The notes under the pieces are model-generated. The model was not told the DNA's origin, did not search any database, and saw only the letters and a list, made by a program, of their open reading frames with translations. Positions 1 to 8,805 of a stretch of DNA of 64,000 bases are shown here, piece by piece. Each line of letters begins with the position of its first letter. Within the stretch, counting starts at the first letter, position 1. This stretch comes from Magnetococcales bacterium (GTDB taxonomy: Bacteria; Pseudomonadota; Magnetococcia; Magnetococcales; JADFZT01), in assembly GCA_015232395.1 (NCBI GenBank), contig JADFZT010000008.1:30099-94098 (forward strand), written 5' to 3'. Made by a program: the position numbers and the translations under genes.

Positions 1-37
1 TGAAATCGCTATTTTCCCCCCGGTGAGTGGCGGATAA
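1..37 (+). CDS. moaD: MoaD C-terminal fragment (molybdopterin synthase small subunit), cut by window edge
   Basis: The frame starting at base 2 reads EIAIFPPVSGG followed by TAA at 35-37. A terminal Gly-Gly after a hydrophobic FPPVSGG stretch is the hallmark of MoaD, whose last glycine is thiocarboxylated to donate sulfur to precursor Z in molybdopterin synthesis. Only 11 codons are inside the window, so the call rests on that tail and on mobB starting 12 bases downstream. ThiS and other ubiquitin-like sulfur carriers also end in GG, but the FPPVSGG wording and the mobB neighbour favour MoaD. Confidence 0.75.
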   Translation, partial: EIAIFPPVSGG

Positions 38-49
38 GGACAACGGTGC

Positions 50-580
50 ATGCCTGAATCCACCCCCTCGAACATCCCGGTCATGGGTTTTGCCGCCCCG
101 AGTGGTACCGGCAAAACCACCCTCATGGCCGGGGTGATCGAGGCCCTCTCCCAAGCGGGCTTCAACACCGCCGCTCTCAAGCACGGCCACCACCCGGCGG
201 ATCCGGACGTGCCCGGCAAGGATACCCACCGTTTTCGGCAGGCCGGGGCGCAGACCGTCATCTTTGCTTCCAGCGAGCGGTGGTTTTTGATCCAGGATCT
301 CAAAGAGCAGCCCGAACCCTCTCTCAATGACCTCACCCAACATCTGGGTGGGCATGACCTCATCCTGGTGGAGGGGTATAAAAACGACGACCACCCGAAA
401 ATTTTGATCCATCGGGCAGGGGTCACCCCCGCCAAAGGGATTCCCCCCCTGACCAACGTCGTTGCCATCGCCACGGACGATCCCCAACTCGAAGCGGACC
501 GTCCCCGCCTGGCTCTCAACGACCCCCAAGAGGTGGCCGCCTTCATTCAAAAATTTTTAGGCCTGAAAAAACCCGCCTGA
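50..580 (+). CDS. mobB: Molybdopterin-guanine dinucleotide biosynthesis adapter MobB
   Basis: This 176-residue protein is a GTP-binding P-loop protein that assists MobA in attaching GMP to molybdopterin in the cytoplasm. The Walker A loop APSGTGKTT lies at about residues 16-24, and it is followed by the family's LKHGHH segment and the GKDTHRFRQAGA segment. The later ILVEGYKN stretch is the Walker B region typical of MobB. Length matches the family. The start ATG lies 12 bases after the moaD stop, so the two genes are probably co-transcribed for molybdenum cofactor synthesis. Confidence 0.93.
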   Translation: MPESTPSNIPVMGFAAPSGTGKTTLMAGVIEALSQAGFNTAALKHGHHPADPDVPGKDTHRFRQAGAQTVIFASSERWFLIQDLKEQPEPSLNDLTQHLGGHDLILVEGYKNDDHPKILIHRAGVTPAKGIPPLTNVVAIATDDPQLEADRPRLALNDPQEVAAFIQKFLGLKKPA

Positions 581-640
581 CACCCGCGTCAGCTCCCTTT
601 GGCGCTGGTCACAGGCAGGTCCGGATAGTTGCAAAAAAGA

Positions 641-1648
641 TCAAGCCGTCGCCACATCGCTGTTAGCCACACCAGCTTCCAACAAGTTATTCACCTTGAC
701 GATATAGTTGCGGGTTTCGGCAGGCATGGCCTCGGGTCGACGCTCCAGATTGCCCATGCCCCAGTTATAGGCTGCCAGAGCCAGATCTTTTTCGCCGTCA
801 TAGCGGTTCAGCAATTTTTTCAGATAACGGCTGCCCCCGGCGATGTTTTGCTCCGGATCGAAAGGATCCTCCACCCCGAGACTTTCAGCGGTCGCAGGCA
901 TCAGCTGCATCAAACCTTGGGCCCCCACCCGGGAGAGCGCTTTGGGATTACCACTGCTCTCCACCTGAATCACCGCCCGGATCAATCCTTCATCCAGATC
1001 ATTCTCCTTGGCCACCTTGCGAATGATATCGCCAAAGGGATCCTGGCTGTTTTGGCCGGTGGATTTGGGGGATGGGGTCGGTACCGGGGGGACGGCTGGC
1101 TGTGAGACCCCTGTCTCCTGGGTAGAACGGGGAGTGGGTGTCGGCACCGGAAAATCCCCCTCACCGGCTGCCAGGGTGGTCGGGGTAGCGCTGTCAGCCC
1201 CCTTGTTAACCGTCGTATCGGATTTGGAAGCCAATGCTCCCTGGTAGGCTGTTTTGGCAGGTGTGTTCGCCCCTTGCAGCATTCCGGCTGTCGCCTGGGT
1301 GATCATACCGGGTAGCAGTTCCTGGATCGTCGAAGCGCCACCACTGCCACTCCCCGAAAGCATGGGGAATGAGCCAGCCCCCATCCCTCCCCCAGCAGGA
1401 AAGGAGCCGCTCCCCATCCAGCCACCGGAATCCACCCGGGCCATGGCCAGTCGAACCATCTGCACCAGATAATTGACGGCCTCATGATCCAATACTGGCG
1501 GATCGGTATCGATTGGGTTGGAGCTGCCTTGAATGGCCTGGGCCAGCGTGTCCTGAAAAAGGTCGGTATCAGGAGTGGAAACCGGCTCCGGCGTTGAAGA
1601 ATCGGTCTTTGAACCAAATACCCGGGCCAGGTCGATGGGATGGATCAT
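641..1648 (-). CDS. Lytic transglycosylase, SLT domain at the C-terminus
   Basis: The last 120 residues form a goose-lysozyme-like SLT domain that cleaves peptidoglycan glycan strands. Visible signatures are VESSGNP with the catalytic Glu, GLMQLMPATA, and AYNWGMGN. The first 200 residues are low in complexity, rich in Pro, Ser, Thr and Gly, and show no signal peptide, so export may use a dedicated apparatus or be missed. I chose ATG at 1648 (MIHPIDL); a GTG four codons upstream is also possible. A flagellar or secretion-linked transglycosylase is plausible, but no such genes are adjacent. The gene converges on mobB. Confidence 0.85.
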   Translation of the reverse strand: MIHPIDLARVFGSKTDSSTPEPVSTPDTDLFQDTLAQAIQGSSNPIDTDPPVLDHEAVNYLVQMVRLAMARVDSGGWMGSGSFPAGGGMGAGSFPMLSGSGSGGASTIQELLPGMITQATAGMLQGANTPAKTAYQGALASKSDTTVNKGADSATPTTLAAGEGDFPVPTPTPRSTQETGVSQPAVPPVPTPSPKSTGQNSQDPFGDIIRKVAKENDLDEGLIRAVIQVESSGNPKALSRVGAQGLMQLMPATAESLGVEDPFDPEQNIAGGSRYLKKLLNRYDGEKDLALAAYNWGMGNLERRPEAMPAETRNYIVKVNNLLEAGVANSDVATA

Positions 1649-2033
1649 GATCTGTTCCACGATTCAAGAGTGAGGGATGACATCGTCGATGGAGATGCGT
1701 TTACAAAAAACATGCAATTTCCATACCGCCATTCTCTTTCCTCACATTTTCCACCCCTTCCCCCCATCCATCAAACGCCTACTGTTAAAGACAATCCAAC
1801 AAATCATTATATCGTCATCTGCAATTTACTGGTTCGATAAAATAGTTGCTATTCAAATTGAAAGCAGCCATACTTTCAGAAACTATTCATTAACAAAAAT
1901 AATCACTTATAAATAAACACCTGACTTCGACTCAATAAATATCCGCTTTCAGCACCCTCAATATTCGCCTTCGGTACGCACCTATTGGCAGCACTGATTT
2001 TCTGTTTTCATACCATGCTCAGGAGACTTTTCC
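1649..2033. other. Intergenic, AT-rich divergent promoter region
   Basis: This stretch separates two divergent genes and is clearly richer in A and T than its surroundings from about 1690 to 1930. I see no convincing coding frame. It probably holds the promoters of both genes. A purine-rich AGGAGA just before the ATG at 2034 is the downstream ribosome binding site. Confidence 0.6.
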
Positions 2034-2657
2034 ATGGATGACAGAAGGTTGGAACGCTCTATGGCTTGCGATCTACCCGTCAAGGTCGAACTGACCCTGG
2101 AGGGGCCGCACACCACACATGGAACCTTGAGCGCCATCTCCCACTCCACCGCCTGGCTGACTGTCCCGGGCGAATACCCGCTGGATAAACGCTGTTTTTT
2201 AAGGTTTTTCATCGAAGAGGAAGCGTTTTATTCCAGGGGGACGATCACCGAATCCTCTGAAACAGGGGTCGTGGTCCACATGGAAAATGGCCTGCCGATC
2301 TTCCGGGAAGTCGCCCGGCTCAACATTTTCGCCAAACAACACACCCTGAAAAAACTACTCCATGCCAAAAAGGTCAACCTGCTGTTGGATCATGCCGAGG
2401 TCTATCACGATAAAAACCGCAAAGCCAACTGCTGGGAAATAACCGAATGCGGCAAGGAGTTTGCCTGCATTGCCGGTACCGACACCCGATATGATGGGCT
2501 TTTGGGGGGCAAAAATGGTGGCCGCTTCTGTGCCTTTATCGAAGGCACCCTCTGCAAGGATGGTGTCCCTCTGACCAGCGAAAAAAAGCTCGAAAAATGC
2601 CTTAACTGCAAAATCTACTATGAAATCATAAACGACAATTTCCCGTCCATCTCATAG
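2034..2657 (+). CDS. PilZ-like protein with C-terminal cysteine cluster
   Basis: The 207-residue protein starts with DRRLERS, an RxxxR-type motif like the c-di-GMP-binding loop of PilZ domains, and continues with a beta-rich region of about 100 residues resembling PilZ. The second PilZ motif (DxSxxG) is degenerate here (SAISHST), so nucleotide binding is uncertain. The last 75 residues carry a cysteine cluster (NCWEITECGKE, CIAG, CAF, CKD, CLNC) of the sort found behind signalling domains and possibly metal-binding. ATG at 2034 follows a good AGGAGA site. The domain call is moderate; the role is not known. Confidence 0.6.
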   Translation: MDDRRLERSMACDLPVKVELTLEGPHTTHGTLSAISHSTAWLTVPGEYPLDKRCFLRFFIEEEAFYSRGTITESSETGVVVHMENGLPIFREVARLNIFAKQHTLKKLLHAKKVNLLLDHAEVYHDKNRKANCWEITECGKEFACIAGTDTRYDGLLGGKNGGRFCAFIEGTLCKDGVPLTSEKKLEKCLNCKIYYEIINDNFPSIS

Positions 2658-3082
2658 AATGAGTCCCCCTCACCCCACACCAAGAAACACCCTCCAACCG
2701 TGCTCCGCCCCCCCCAATCCGCCAATAATCAAGTCCTCTACCGACTGACCGGATTGTTCCTCTCACGGCCTTGGCCCCCTCCACCACCATTCCAGCCCCC
2801 CTTCCAACCTGGTGTGATAAAACCTTGCCCAGGAGCCTTCCTGAAAAACCGTGATACCTGGCCGTTACCTTACCGCTCATCATGGATCAAGCCATTGGCC
2901 CCAACCCTGCCCTTCCCCTGCAACTGATTTGATTGGTTCTGTCCTGCACAAACAGTTGAAATAATACGTTTTTTTCTTAACACACAGGCAGGCCCATCAT
3001 TTTGTTCAGTTTTGGCAATTGTGAAGTTTCATTAATTTATGTAACTTAATTGTTGCAGAATTCCCCATGAGAGGAGCAAACG
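2658..3082. other. Intergenic, no feature recognised
   Basis: The first 250 bases are strikingly C-rich on the plus strand and contain open frames on both strands that look unlike proteins. The last 140 bases turn AT-rich and probably carry the promoter of the macrodomain gene. GAGAGGAG at about 3068-3075 is its ribosome binding site. Confidence 0.5.
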
Positions 3083-3619
3083 ATGCAGCCACCCACGATC
3101 GATATTCGTACCGGTGACATCACTCAACTCCATGTGGATGCCATCGTCAACGCCGCCAACAGCTCTCTGATGGGAGGTGGGGGGGTGGATGGGGCCATTC
3201 ACCGAGCTGCAGGCCCTGCTCTCAAGGCAGCCTGCCAAAAAATCCGGGAAACAAGCTATCCGGACGGGCTGCCCACGGGGGAAGTGGTGATAACCCCAGG
3301 GGGTAATCTGCCTGCCCTGCATGTGATCCACACGGTTGGGCCGGTCTATCATCACGAGCCGCAACCCGCTCTCAAACTGGCGGCCTGCTATCGCAACGCT
3401 TTGAATCTGGCCCGGGAAACACAACTCTCCACCATCGCCTTTCCCGGCATCAGTACCGGCGTTTACGGCTACCCCAAGGAAGAGGCGGCACAAGTGGCTG
3501 CCCAGGAGATCAATGCTTTTCGAAAAAGTGGCTCAGGTTCTCTCAAGCAGGTGGTTCTCATCGCCTTTTCCGAAGGAGATGCGGCCATCCTGCGACAAGC
3601 TTTTGGAGATACGGGATAA
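3083..3619 (+). CDS. Macrodomain protein, O-acetyl-ADP-ribose deacetylase family
   Basis: This is a stand-alone macrodomain of the YmdB type (178 residues), which hydrolyses O-acetyl-ADP-ribose or ADP-ribosyl esters in the cytoplasm. Its signatures are [20 protein letters not shown] near the N-terminus, the [14 protein letters not shown] loop with the catalytic Asn and Asp region, and the phosphate-binding loop [11 protein letters not shown]. The length is normal for the family and a strong ribosome site precedes the ATG. The next gene follows after 60 bases on the same strand. Exact substrate is not shown by sequence. Confidence 0.93.
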   Translation: MQPPTIDIRTGDITQLHVDAIVNAANSSLMGGGGVDGAIHRAAGPALKAACQKIRETSYPDGLPTGEVVITPGGNLPALHVIHTVGPVYHHEPQPALKLAACYRNALNLARETQLSTIAFPGISTGVYGYPKEEAAQVAAQEINAFRKSGSGSLKQVVLIAFSEGDAAILRQAFGDTG

Positions 3620-3679
3620 TGCCTGCCAACAGCTCAAAACCAGCCTGCTTGTGGGTTATGGAAGAATCGCTGCCTCCCT

Positions 3680-4657
3680 ATGACTGAACCCGGCATTCTA
3701 TTACGGATCGGCATATTAGGGGCGGGCCCTGGCGGCTGGGGCATGCTCAAGGTGCTCCACGACCTGCCAAAAATCCAGGTCGTAGGCATCTGTGACCTCG
3801 ATCCGGAAGCCCCGGGCCTCAAGGGAGCCCGCAACGTCGGTATCCCCGTCTACGATACCGCCACAGCCCTGATTGCCAACCAGCCGATGGACTGGCTGAT
3901 CAACGTCTCCAACGTTTCGCTGACCCAACGCCACCTCCTCACCCTGGAGATGCGGGACTCCATCAATATTATCGACGGCGCCGCAGCCGAAGTGGTGTGG
4001 CGGTTTTTGGTGGGTTTTCACCAAATGATGGAACTCTGCCCGGAGCAGGAGCGAAACTGCACGTATGATGCGGTCTGGTCCTTCATCACCAACATTACCG
4101 ACCCGGTTCAGAAGGTTCAAAACCAACTCAACACCATCGCCTTCCGAGACCCCCTGACCGGTCTTTTTACCCGACGCATCCTGATGGAATTTTTGGAACG
4201 GGAGCTGCGCAACTCCTACCGTTTTTCCCGCCCCCTGACCATCCTGATCTCCGACGCCGACCATTTTAAATCGATCAATGACCTGTTCGGCCACACCCAT
4301 GGGGATCACTGCCTTCAGGATCTGGCCCAGTTTCTCTCCAACTCCCTGAGGCCCCGGGATCTGGTGGCCCGCTTTGGAGGAGAAGAGTTCGTCACGGTGC
4401 TTCCGGAAACCGGTCTGGAGGATGCCCATCAAATCGCTGAGCGACAGCGGGCCCAAATAGAAAAAAATCTCATCCGTCCCGATGGCAAGCCCGTCACCAT
4501 CAGCGTTGGCCTGGCCACCCTCACACCTGATCCCAACCAACGCATAGCCCCGACCGTCCTCCTGGAACAAGCCGATCAGGCCCTCTATCAAGCCAAAAAT
4601 GCCGGACGCAACCGGGTGGTCGCCTTCGATCCCAAGTGGGAACGGGTTGTTATCTGA
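3680..4657 (+). CDS. Diguanylate cyclase with N-terminal NAD(P)-binding Rossmann domain
   Basis: The protein has 325 residues in two parts. Residues 8 to about 115 look like a dinucleotide-binding fold: IGILGAGPGG is a GxGxxG-type loop, VVGICDLD ends the second strand with an acidic residue that would favour NAD, and later strands resemble homoserine dehydrogenase-type N-domains. Residues 150-320 are a GGDEF domain with RFGGEEF as active site and an RPRD product-inhibition site five residues upstream, so c-di-GMP synthesis is expected. No membrane segment is seen. The ATG at 3680 has no clear ribosome site; the reading frame is unambiguous. The fusion suggests control of cyclase output by a nucleotide or redox ligand, which is inference. 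Confidence 0.85.
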   Translation: MTEPGILLRIGILGAGPGGWGMLKVLHDLPKIQVVGICDLDPEAPGLKGARNVGIPVYDTATALIANQPMDWLINVSNVSLTQRHLLTLEMRDSINIIDGAAAEVVWRFLVGFHQMMELCPEQERNCTYDAVWSFITNITDPVQKVQNQLNTIAFRDPLTGLFTRRILMEFLERELRNSYRFSRPLTILISDADHFKSINDLFGHTHGDHCLQDLAQFLSNSLRPRDLVARFGGEEFVTVLPETGLEDAHQIAERQRAQIEKNLIRPDGKPVTISVGLATLTPDPNQRIAPTVLLEQADQALYQAKNAGRNRVVAFDPKWERVVI

Positions 4658-4664
4658 ATTAAAT

Positions 4665-4821
4665 CCGCAGATCCGACACCTCTTCCGGCACAAAACCCAT
4701 CCAATCACCGCCTCCAGCCAACCGTAACCCTTGCCAACCGGCCCCAGCCAGCTTGCCAATCCCCTTGCCGTAACGCCCATCTCCTGGAAAAATGTCCCCT
4801 TTCCGGTCATCATTGACTCAG
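4665..4821 (-). other. Possible small remnant reading frame in a 278-base gap
   Basis: On the minus strand a frame ending TAA at 4662-4660 reads plausibly as protein over some 50 codons (including FPGDGRYGKGIGKLAG and FVPEEVSDLRI), preceded by an in-frame TGA. It has no start codon with a ribosome site. It may be the tail of a decayed gene or a chance frame in G-rich DNA. Nothing else was seen between 4658 and 4935. Confidence 0.15.
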
Positions 4822-4935
4822 TCATCGTCATTCGCAGTCGACTGAGTGACAAGGTAAGGTGGCCAGGGTCAGACTGACTCAGCCGCCAACCGATAACGCT
4901 CTCACCCCTCCAACCATCCTCTCTGGAGCCTGGAA

Positions 4936-5907
4936 GTGACGTTTTTAAAATCCGCCATCAAGGACACCGTTCTCTGGCTCTATTGGTATCCCTTTCGCTG
5001 GCTGGTGCGCGCCATCCCCCCTCTGGCCCGCTACCGGATAGCCCGAATCCTGGCCCGATTGACCTATTGGCTCGGTTGGAAAAAAAAGCCCTACCTGGAA
5101 GAGTTGGAACGAATCCGCACCCTGGCCGGTGGCGGAGATGTGAATGCCTGGCTCCTGGAGGCCCTCTGCCACCGCTGGATGACGGAGCTGGATGTCTTTC
5201 TATTCGACCGCTTCAACCCCGAAAACACCCCGGAACTGATGGGGTGCCAGGGGCTGGAACATCTGGATGCCGGGCTACAAAAAGGACGCGGCGTCATGCT
5301 TCTTTTTGCCCATTTTGGCGCCAACCAGATGGTGATGCCAGCCATCGGCCACCGGGGCTACACCATGTCCCAATTGAGCGCCAATCCTCTGGTCTGGGTG
5401 GAAAAACGGCCCAACCAGCACTTTTCCCCCATGGCCAGAAAAGCCCTCGCATTGCGCTGGGAGCTGGAGTTGGCCCTGCCGGTCACCCACGTGGATATCT
5501 TCGGCTCCATCAAAGGGGCCTTTTCCTGCCTGAAACGCAACCAGGTATTGGGTATCGCCATGGATGGTGCGGGGGGCAAAGAGATTGTGGAGGTGGATTT
5601 TTTGGGCCGCAAGGCCAACTTTTCAGTGGGGGCTGTGGAGATCGCCCATCGCACCGGCTGTGAAGTGCTCCCCACCTTCATGGTGCTGGATGAAACCGGT
5701 CGCTATACCCTCCATATTCTCCCCCCCATGTCCCTGACCCGGGATGAAAAAGGTCAACTGGAGCGACAAAAAACCATTCAGGATTTCGTGATTATTTTGG
5801 AAAAGTATGTCCTGAAACATCCCGGCCACTATGTCCATTTCCTGGCATTGCGCCGCTTCATGGAGCTGATGGAGGGGGATGAGCCGTTTCTGTTTGACGA
5901 AAAATAA
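4936..5907 (+). CDS. Lipid A biosynthesis-type acyltransferase (LpxL/HtrB family)
   Basis: This 323-residue protein belongs to the lysophospholipid/lipid A acyltransferase family, which adds secondary acyl chains at the inner membrane. It has an N-terminal hydrophobic stretch (LWLYWYPFRWLVRAIPPL), the family block GVMLLFAHFGANQ, the AMDGAGGK segment and the CEVLPTFMV segment. The usual HX4D/E catalytic pair reads HFGANQ here, so the acidic partner is replaced by Gln. The start is GTG after a GGAG-like sequence. The fatty chain donor and acceptor cannot be told from sequence. Confidence 0.8.
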   Translation: MTFLKSAIKDTVLWLYWYPFRWLVRAIPPLARYRIARILARLTYWLGWKKKPYLEELERIRTLAGGGDVNAWLLEALCHRWMTELDVFLFDRFNPENTPELMGCQGLEHLDAGLQKGRGVMLLFAHFGANQMVMPAIGHRGYTMSQLSANPLVWVEKRPNQHFSPMARKALALRWELELALPVTHVDIFGSIKGAFSCLKRNQVLGIAMDGAGGKEIVEVDFLGRKANFSVGAVEIAHRTGCEVLPTFMVLDETGRYTLHILPPMSLTRDEKGQLERQKTIQDFVIILEKYVLKHPGHYVHFLALRRFMELMEGDEPFLFDEK

Positions 5908-6610
5908 AATGACCGGTTAGCCCGACCCTCCAAGCAGGAGCCCTCTTCGGAATAAATGGATATGGACCGCTTCGCTGGCATTCACGCCTCTGCATTCGAT
6001 TGGGCTCGCCCAAAAAAAACGACTGATCGAAACAAAAAAACGCTTATCCCATATGGAATTCTGCAACAGACCCTGACCTCTCCAGATTACGTCTCTATTT
6101 GTTAACCATTTTGATCAAATCACGATAGACCATCCCACAAAAAGGTGTCCAAAAGTGGACAGGTGCAAAAGATCTATCCACTTACCTAGTCATTTGAAAT
6201 GTTTGACAAACATTCAAACAAACCGAAAACACTGGTTGATTTTCTTCCCCCCCTCTCTCTTGGCATATTCCCCACACACAAACTCAACTGTCTGTTTTTT
6301 CACGCAAAAACGAAAAAACAAATGTGGCATCATTTCTGCTGATAATACAATCAAGACACATAAAGGTTCCGTACCCGCTCACTGATTCATTTTTATCTGA
6401 TTTCACGCTTGCTCGCTGACAGACCGCCCAGCAAGCCATTCAAATTGACCTACCATCAAGATATCAACTGATCATGGCATGGATAACGATTATTAATCCA
6501 TATCTTTAGGTGCACTGTTCCTTTGTCTCGTACGACCAACGACCCACACTACTGCCATCATCAGGGTCATGAAAAACTGATTTCGAGATGACTGGGAAGG
6601 AAGCAGACAC
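5908..6610. other. Intergenic, AT-rich, no gene recognised
   Basis: About 700 bases with many stops in all frames and much lower GC than the flanks, especially from 6000 to 6500. It contains a perfect small inverted repeat, TGTCCA-AAAG-TGGACA at 6146-6161, which could be an operator or chance. It probably contains the promoter of the response regulator that begins at 6611. Confidence 0.5.
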
Positions 6611-7354
6611 ATGACTACTCAGAAGACCATCCTCGCAGCGGAAGATTGCGCCACCACGAGACAATTGATCAAACTCGTCCTCCAAACAGGTGGCCATACC
6701 GTCTACCTGGCCCCCGACGGCAAGGCGGCTTTTGAAATGTTTCAGGCGCTGAACCCTGATCTGGTCGTCACTGATTTCAACATGCCTTTTGTGAATGGTC
6801 TTGAACTGGCAAATCAAATACGTTCCGAAGCCTCATTGTCAAACGTCCCCATTCTCATGCTGTCGGCTGAAACGTCCAGTTTATTGAAAGAAAAAGCGAA
6901 AAACATACCGATCTCCGGATGGATGGGCAAACCGTTCAGCGCGACCAATCTGAAGAAAGTGGTCCAGCTGCTTCTGGATAGACACGATGCCACCGAAAAG
7001 GCTTTTGACGCCAAAGCCTCAACAGCACCCGAGCCCATCACCAGCCACCCAATCTGTCAGAATGAATACGATACGATTCAACACATTCAGATCGAGCTGG
7101 ATGCCCTGATAGATCATATTCAGCACAAAAACCTGGAAAAACAGCATCTACCATCCCTAAGACAGATCAAATCGTTTTTTTGCCAACAGACGAAAAAACG
7201 CCCGCTTGTGGCTCAACGCTGCAAAAAGTGCTCTTTTCCAGAGTGCCAAACAACACAAAAACTGCTTAATCTTGGTCTCGCCATTGACATGAAAAAGGTG
7301 ATGGGAGGACACCAACTCCAGCTACAGGAAAGCTTTGCCCAATTCACCCGCTGA
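6611..7354 (+). CDS. Response regulator: CheY-like receiver plus cysteine-containing C-terminal region
   Basis: Residues 5-125 are a receiver domain: AEDC supplies the acidic pocket, VVTDFNMP carries the phospho-acceptor Asp, MLSAETS the conserved Ser/Thr position, and GKPF the conserved Lys. The remaining 120 residues are not a known output domain. They contain a helical stretch and a cysteine group (FFCQQ, CKKCSFPEC) that could bind metal. The gene stands alone downstream of a long AT-rich gap, with no kinase directly beside it, so its partner is unknown. The ATG follows a GAAGGAAG ribosome site. Confidence 0.85.
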   Translation: MTTQKTILAAEDCATTRQLIKLVLQTGGHTVYLAPDGKAAFEMFQALNPDLVVTDFNMPFVNGLELANQIRSEASLSNVPILMLSAETSSLLKEKAKNIPISGWMGKPFSATNLKKVVQLLLDRHDATEKAFDAKASTAPEPITSHPICQNEYDTIQHIQIELDALIDHIQHKNLEKQHLPSLRQIKSFFCQQTKKRPLVAQRCKKCSFPECQTTQKLLNLGLAIDMKKVMGGHQLQLQESFAQFTR

Positions 7355-7495
7355 CCTACTGCTACCGGCCCTGGTCAATCATGGCATGGTGTGAATGTGA
7401 AAAACTGAAAACAGAAAAAGGCGCTGCAAAGCAGGCTTGGAGCCCCCCCCCGGGGAGAGATGGTCAGAGAGGCTAACGCTTCAGGGTTTTGAAAC

Positions 7496-8284
7496 TCAGT
7501 GGTGGGAATCAATTATCTGCTGAAATGCGCCACTCTCCCACCCCTTGCGGATGGCCCCGTTGACCCGATCCATAAAGCCATCCTTGTTGTGCGTTTTCAG
7601 GATGCCCAGGTGGTTTGAATCCCGGTTGAAGGGGGTTGGCAGGAGTTCGAAACGATGGCGATTTTTGGATAGGTTGGCATCACTCGCAATCAGGGCGTTG
7701 AACCCAGCCTTTCCCGGCCCCACAAAGGAGGCATCCAGACGCCCCCGCATAAGCATTTTCAAGCGGGAAACCGGATTGGTCCCCTCCACTGCCGTAAAAT
7801 ATTTTTCCTTACCGATCTCATAGTCCCCCCCATAAGTCCCTCCTTTGACTGCACCGATCCGTTTATCCTTCAGGTCAGACAGGCTCTGGTAAGGAAAGGC
7901 ATAATCCTTTCGGACCACCAGCAGCACCTCATCAAAATACATGGGAATGGAATAGTCGAAACGTTTGAGTCGCTCGGCGGTTTTCGAAAAGCCGATGATC
8001 GCTCCCTTGCCCGCCTTGGCATAAGAGAAGGAACGCGTCCAGGAATAGAGCTCCACCGTAAAGCGGCAACCAACCTCCCGGGCGATATAATCGGTCATAT
8101 CCACCAGAATTCCCTTGGGGGTGTTCTCCAGGAGATAGGATTTGGGGGGTTTGTAGGCATTACCGTAGATGGTCATCTCACAGGCAGAGGCCGGTCGAAC
8201 CACCAGGACCAGAGCGATCCACAACACTCCCCCCACCCACCATCGAACGGCACGCTTGGGGCTTATTCCAAATCCCATGATCAT
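7496..8284 (-). CDS. Periplasmic solute-binding protein family 3 (amino-acid-type)
   Basis: The N-terminus has a hydrophobic signal peptide ending near SACEM, after which the protein begins with the family-3 binding fold. Typical features are GILVDMTDYIAREVGC, the FSKTAERLKRFDYSIPMY block and SLSDLKDKRIGAVKGGTYG. Length (262 residues) matches single-domain binding proteins. No ABC permease or ATPase genes are adjacent, so it may be an orphan that serves sensing rather than transport. It lies 23 bases downstream of the CheX-like gene on the same strand, consistent with a shared transcript and a sensory link. Confidence 0.85.
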   Translation of the reverse strand: MIMGFGISPKRAVRWWVGGVLWIALVLVVRPASACEMTIYGNAYKPPKSYLLENTPKGILVDMTDYIAREVGCRFTVELYSWTRSFSYAKAGKGAIIGFSKTAERLKRFDYSIPMYFDEVLLVVRKDYAFPYQSLSDLKDKRIGAVKGGTYGGDYEIGKEKYFTAVEGTNPVSRLKMLMRGRLDASFVGPGKAGFNALIASDANLSKNRHRFELLPTPFNRDSNHLGILKTHNKDGFMDRVNGAIRKGWESGAFQQIIDSHH

Positions 8285-8307
8285 TTCTACCCGTAGTTAT
8301 CGAGGGG

Positions 8308-8805
8308 TCAATAATAGACGGTGACGCAAAAGATGCCGCCATGCATCTCGAAATATTGTTTGGTCACCCGGGTGGAGCTTTTGTAAGCCATTCTATAATC
8401 CTGCCCCCAAACCACGATAGGTGGGGTCAAGTTGATATCCTGCTGGAGCTGGAGCCCCCCCCCAAGTCTTCTTTTGACCCCACCGGCGATGATATTGGCC
8501 AACTCCCCATAGGCATCCGTGATGACGTTGGACATGTTGGAAAAATCGCTCTCCTCGAAGATGCCGTCGGAAAAGGCCCCGGTCACATCCATGGCGGTTC
8601 GGATCGGGGCACTCAGATGCAGCCCACCGTCAAGCCCCCCGGAAAAACCGATGATGGCGGTAATGCCGATATCCACCCGCCGATCCAGATCTTCCTCCTC
8701 CCCAAAAAAATGGGCCCCCGGGGTAACCTTATAATCCAGAGGAAAATAGGAATGAACGATCTCATCAACACTTGAAATGATGGTTTTGGTCAGCTCTATA
8801 TGCAT
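8308..8805 (-). CDS. CheX-like chemotaxis phosphatase-fold protein
   Basis: The 165-residue protein resembles CheX. The central helix DAYGELANIIAGGVKRRLGG holds the ExxN pair that CheX and CheC use to dephosphorylate CheY-P. An alternating beta pattern with GITAIIGFSGGLDGGLHLS and FCVTVYY at the end fits the fold. No chemotaxis operon is nearby; the nearest receiver proteins are the CheY-like gene at 6611 and the hybrid kinases. The start ATG at 8805 has only a weak ribosome site. Function as a phosphatase of a local receiver is inference. Confidence 0.75.
   Translation of the reverse strand: MHIELTKTIISSVDEIVHSYFPLDYKVTPGAHFFGEEEDLDRRVDIGITAIIGFSGGLDGGLHLSAPIRTAMDVTGAFSDGIFEESDFSNMSNVITDAYGELANIIAGGVKRRLGGGLQLQQDINLTPPIVVWGQDYRMAYKSSTRVTKQYFEMHGGIFCVTVYY

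Noticed and set aside
629..1105. Long plus-strand frame overlapping the lytic transglycosylase
   Set aside because: It is the opposite strand of a gene with clear SLT motifs, and its translation has no family pattern.
3716..4852. 378-codon minus-strand frame over the GGDEF gene
   Set aside because: It mirrors a GC-rich gene with unmistakable GGDEF motifs; the translation is Gly- and Val-rich and lacks any known pattern.
6155..6385. 76-codon plus-strand frame in the AT-rich gap
   Set aside because: No ribosome site or conserved pattern, and the composition looks non-coding.
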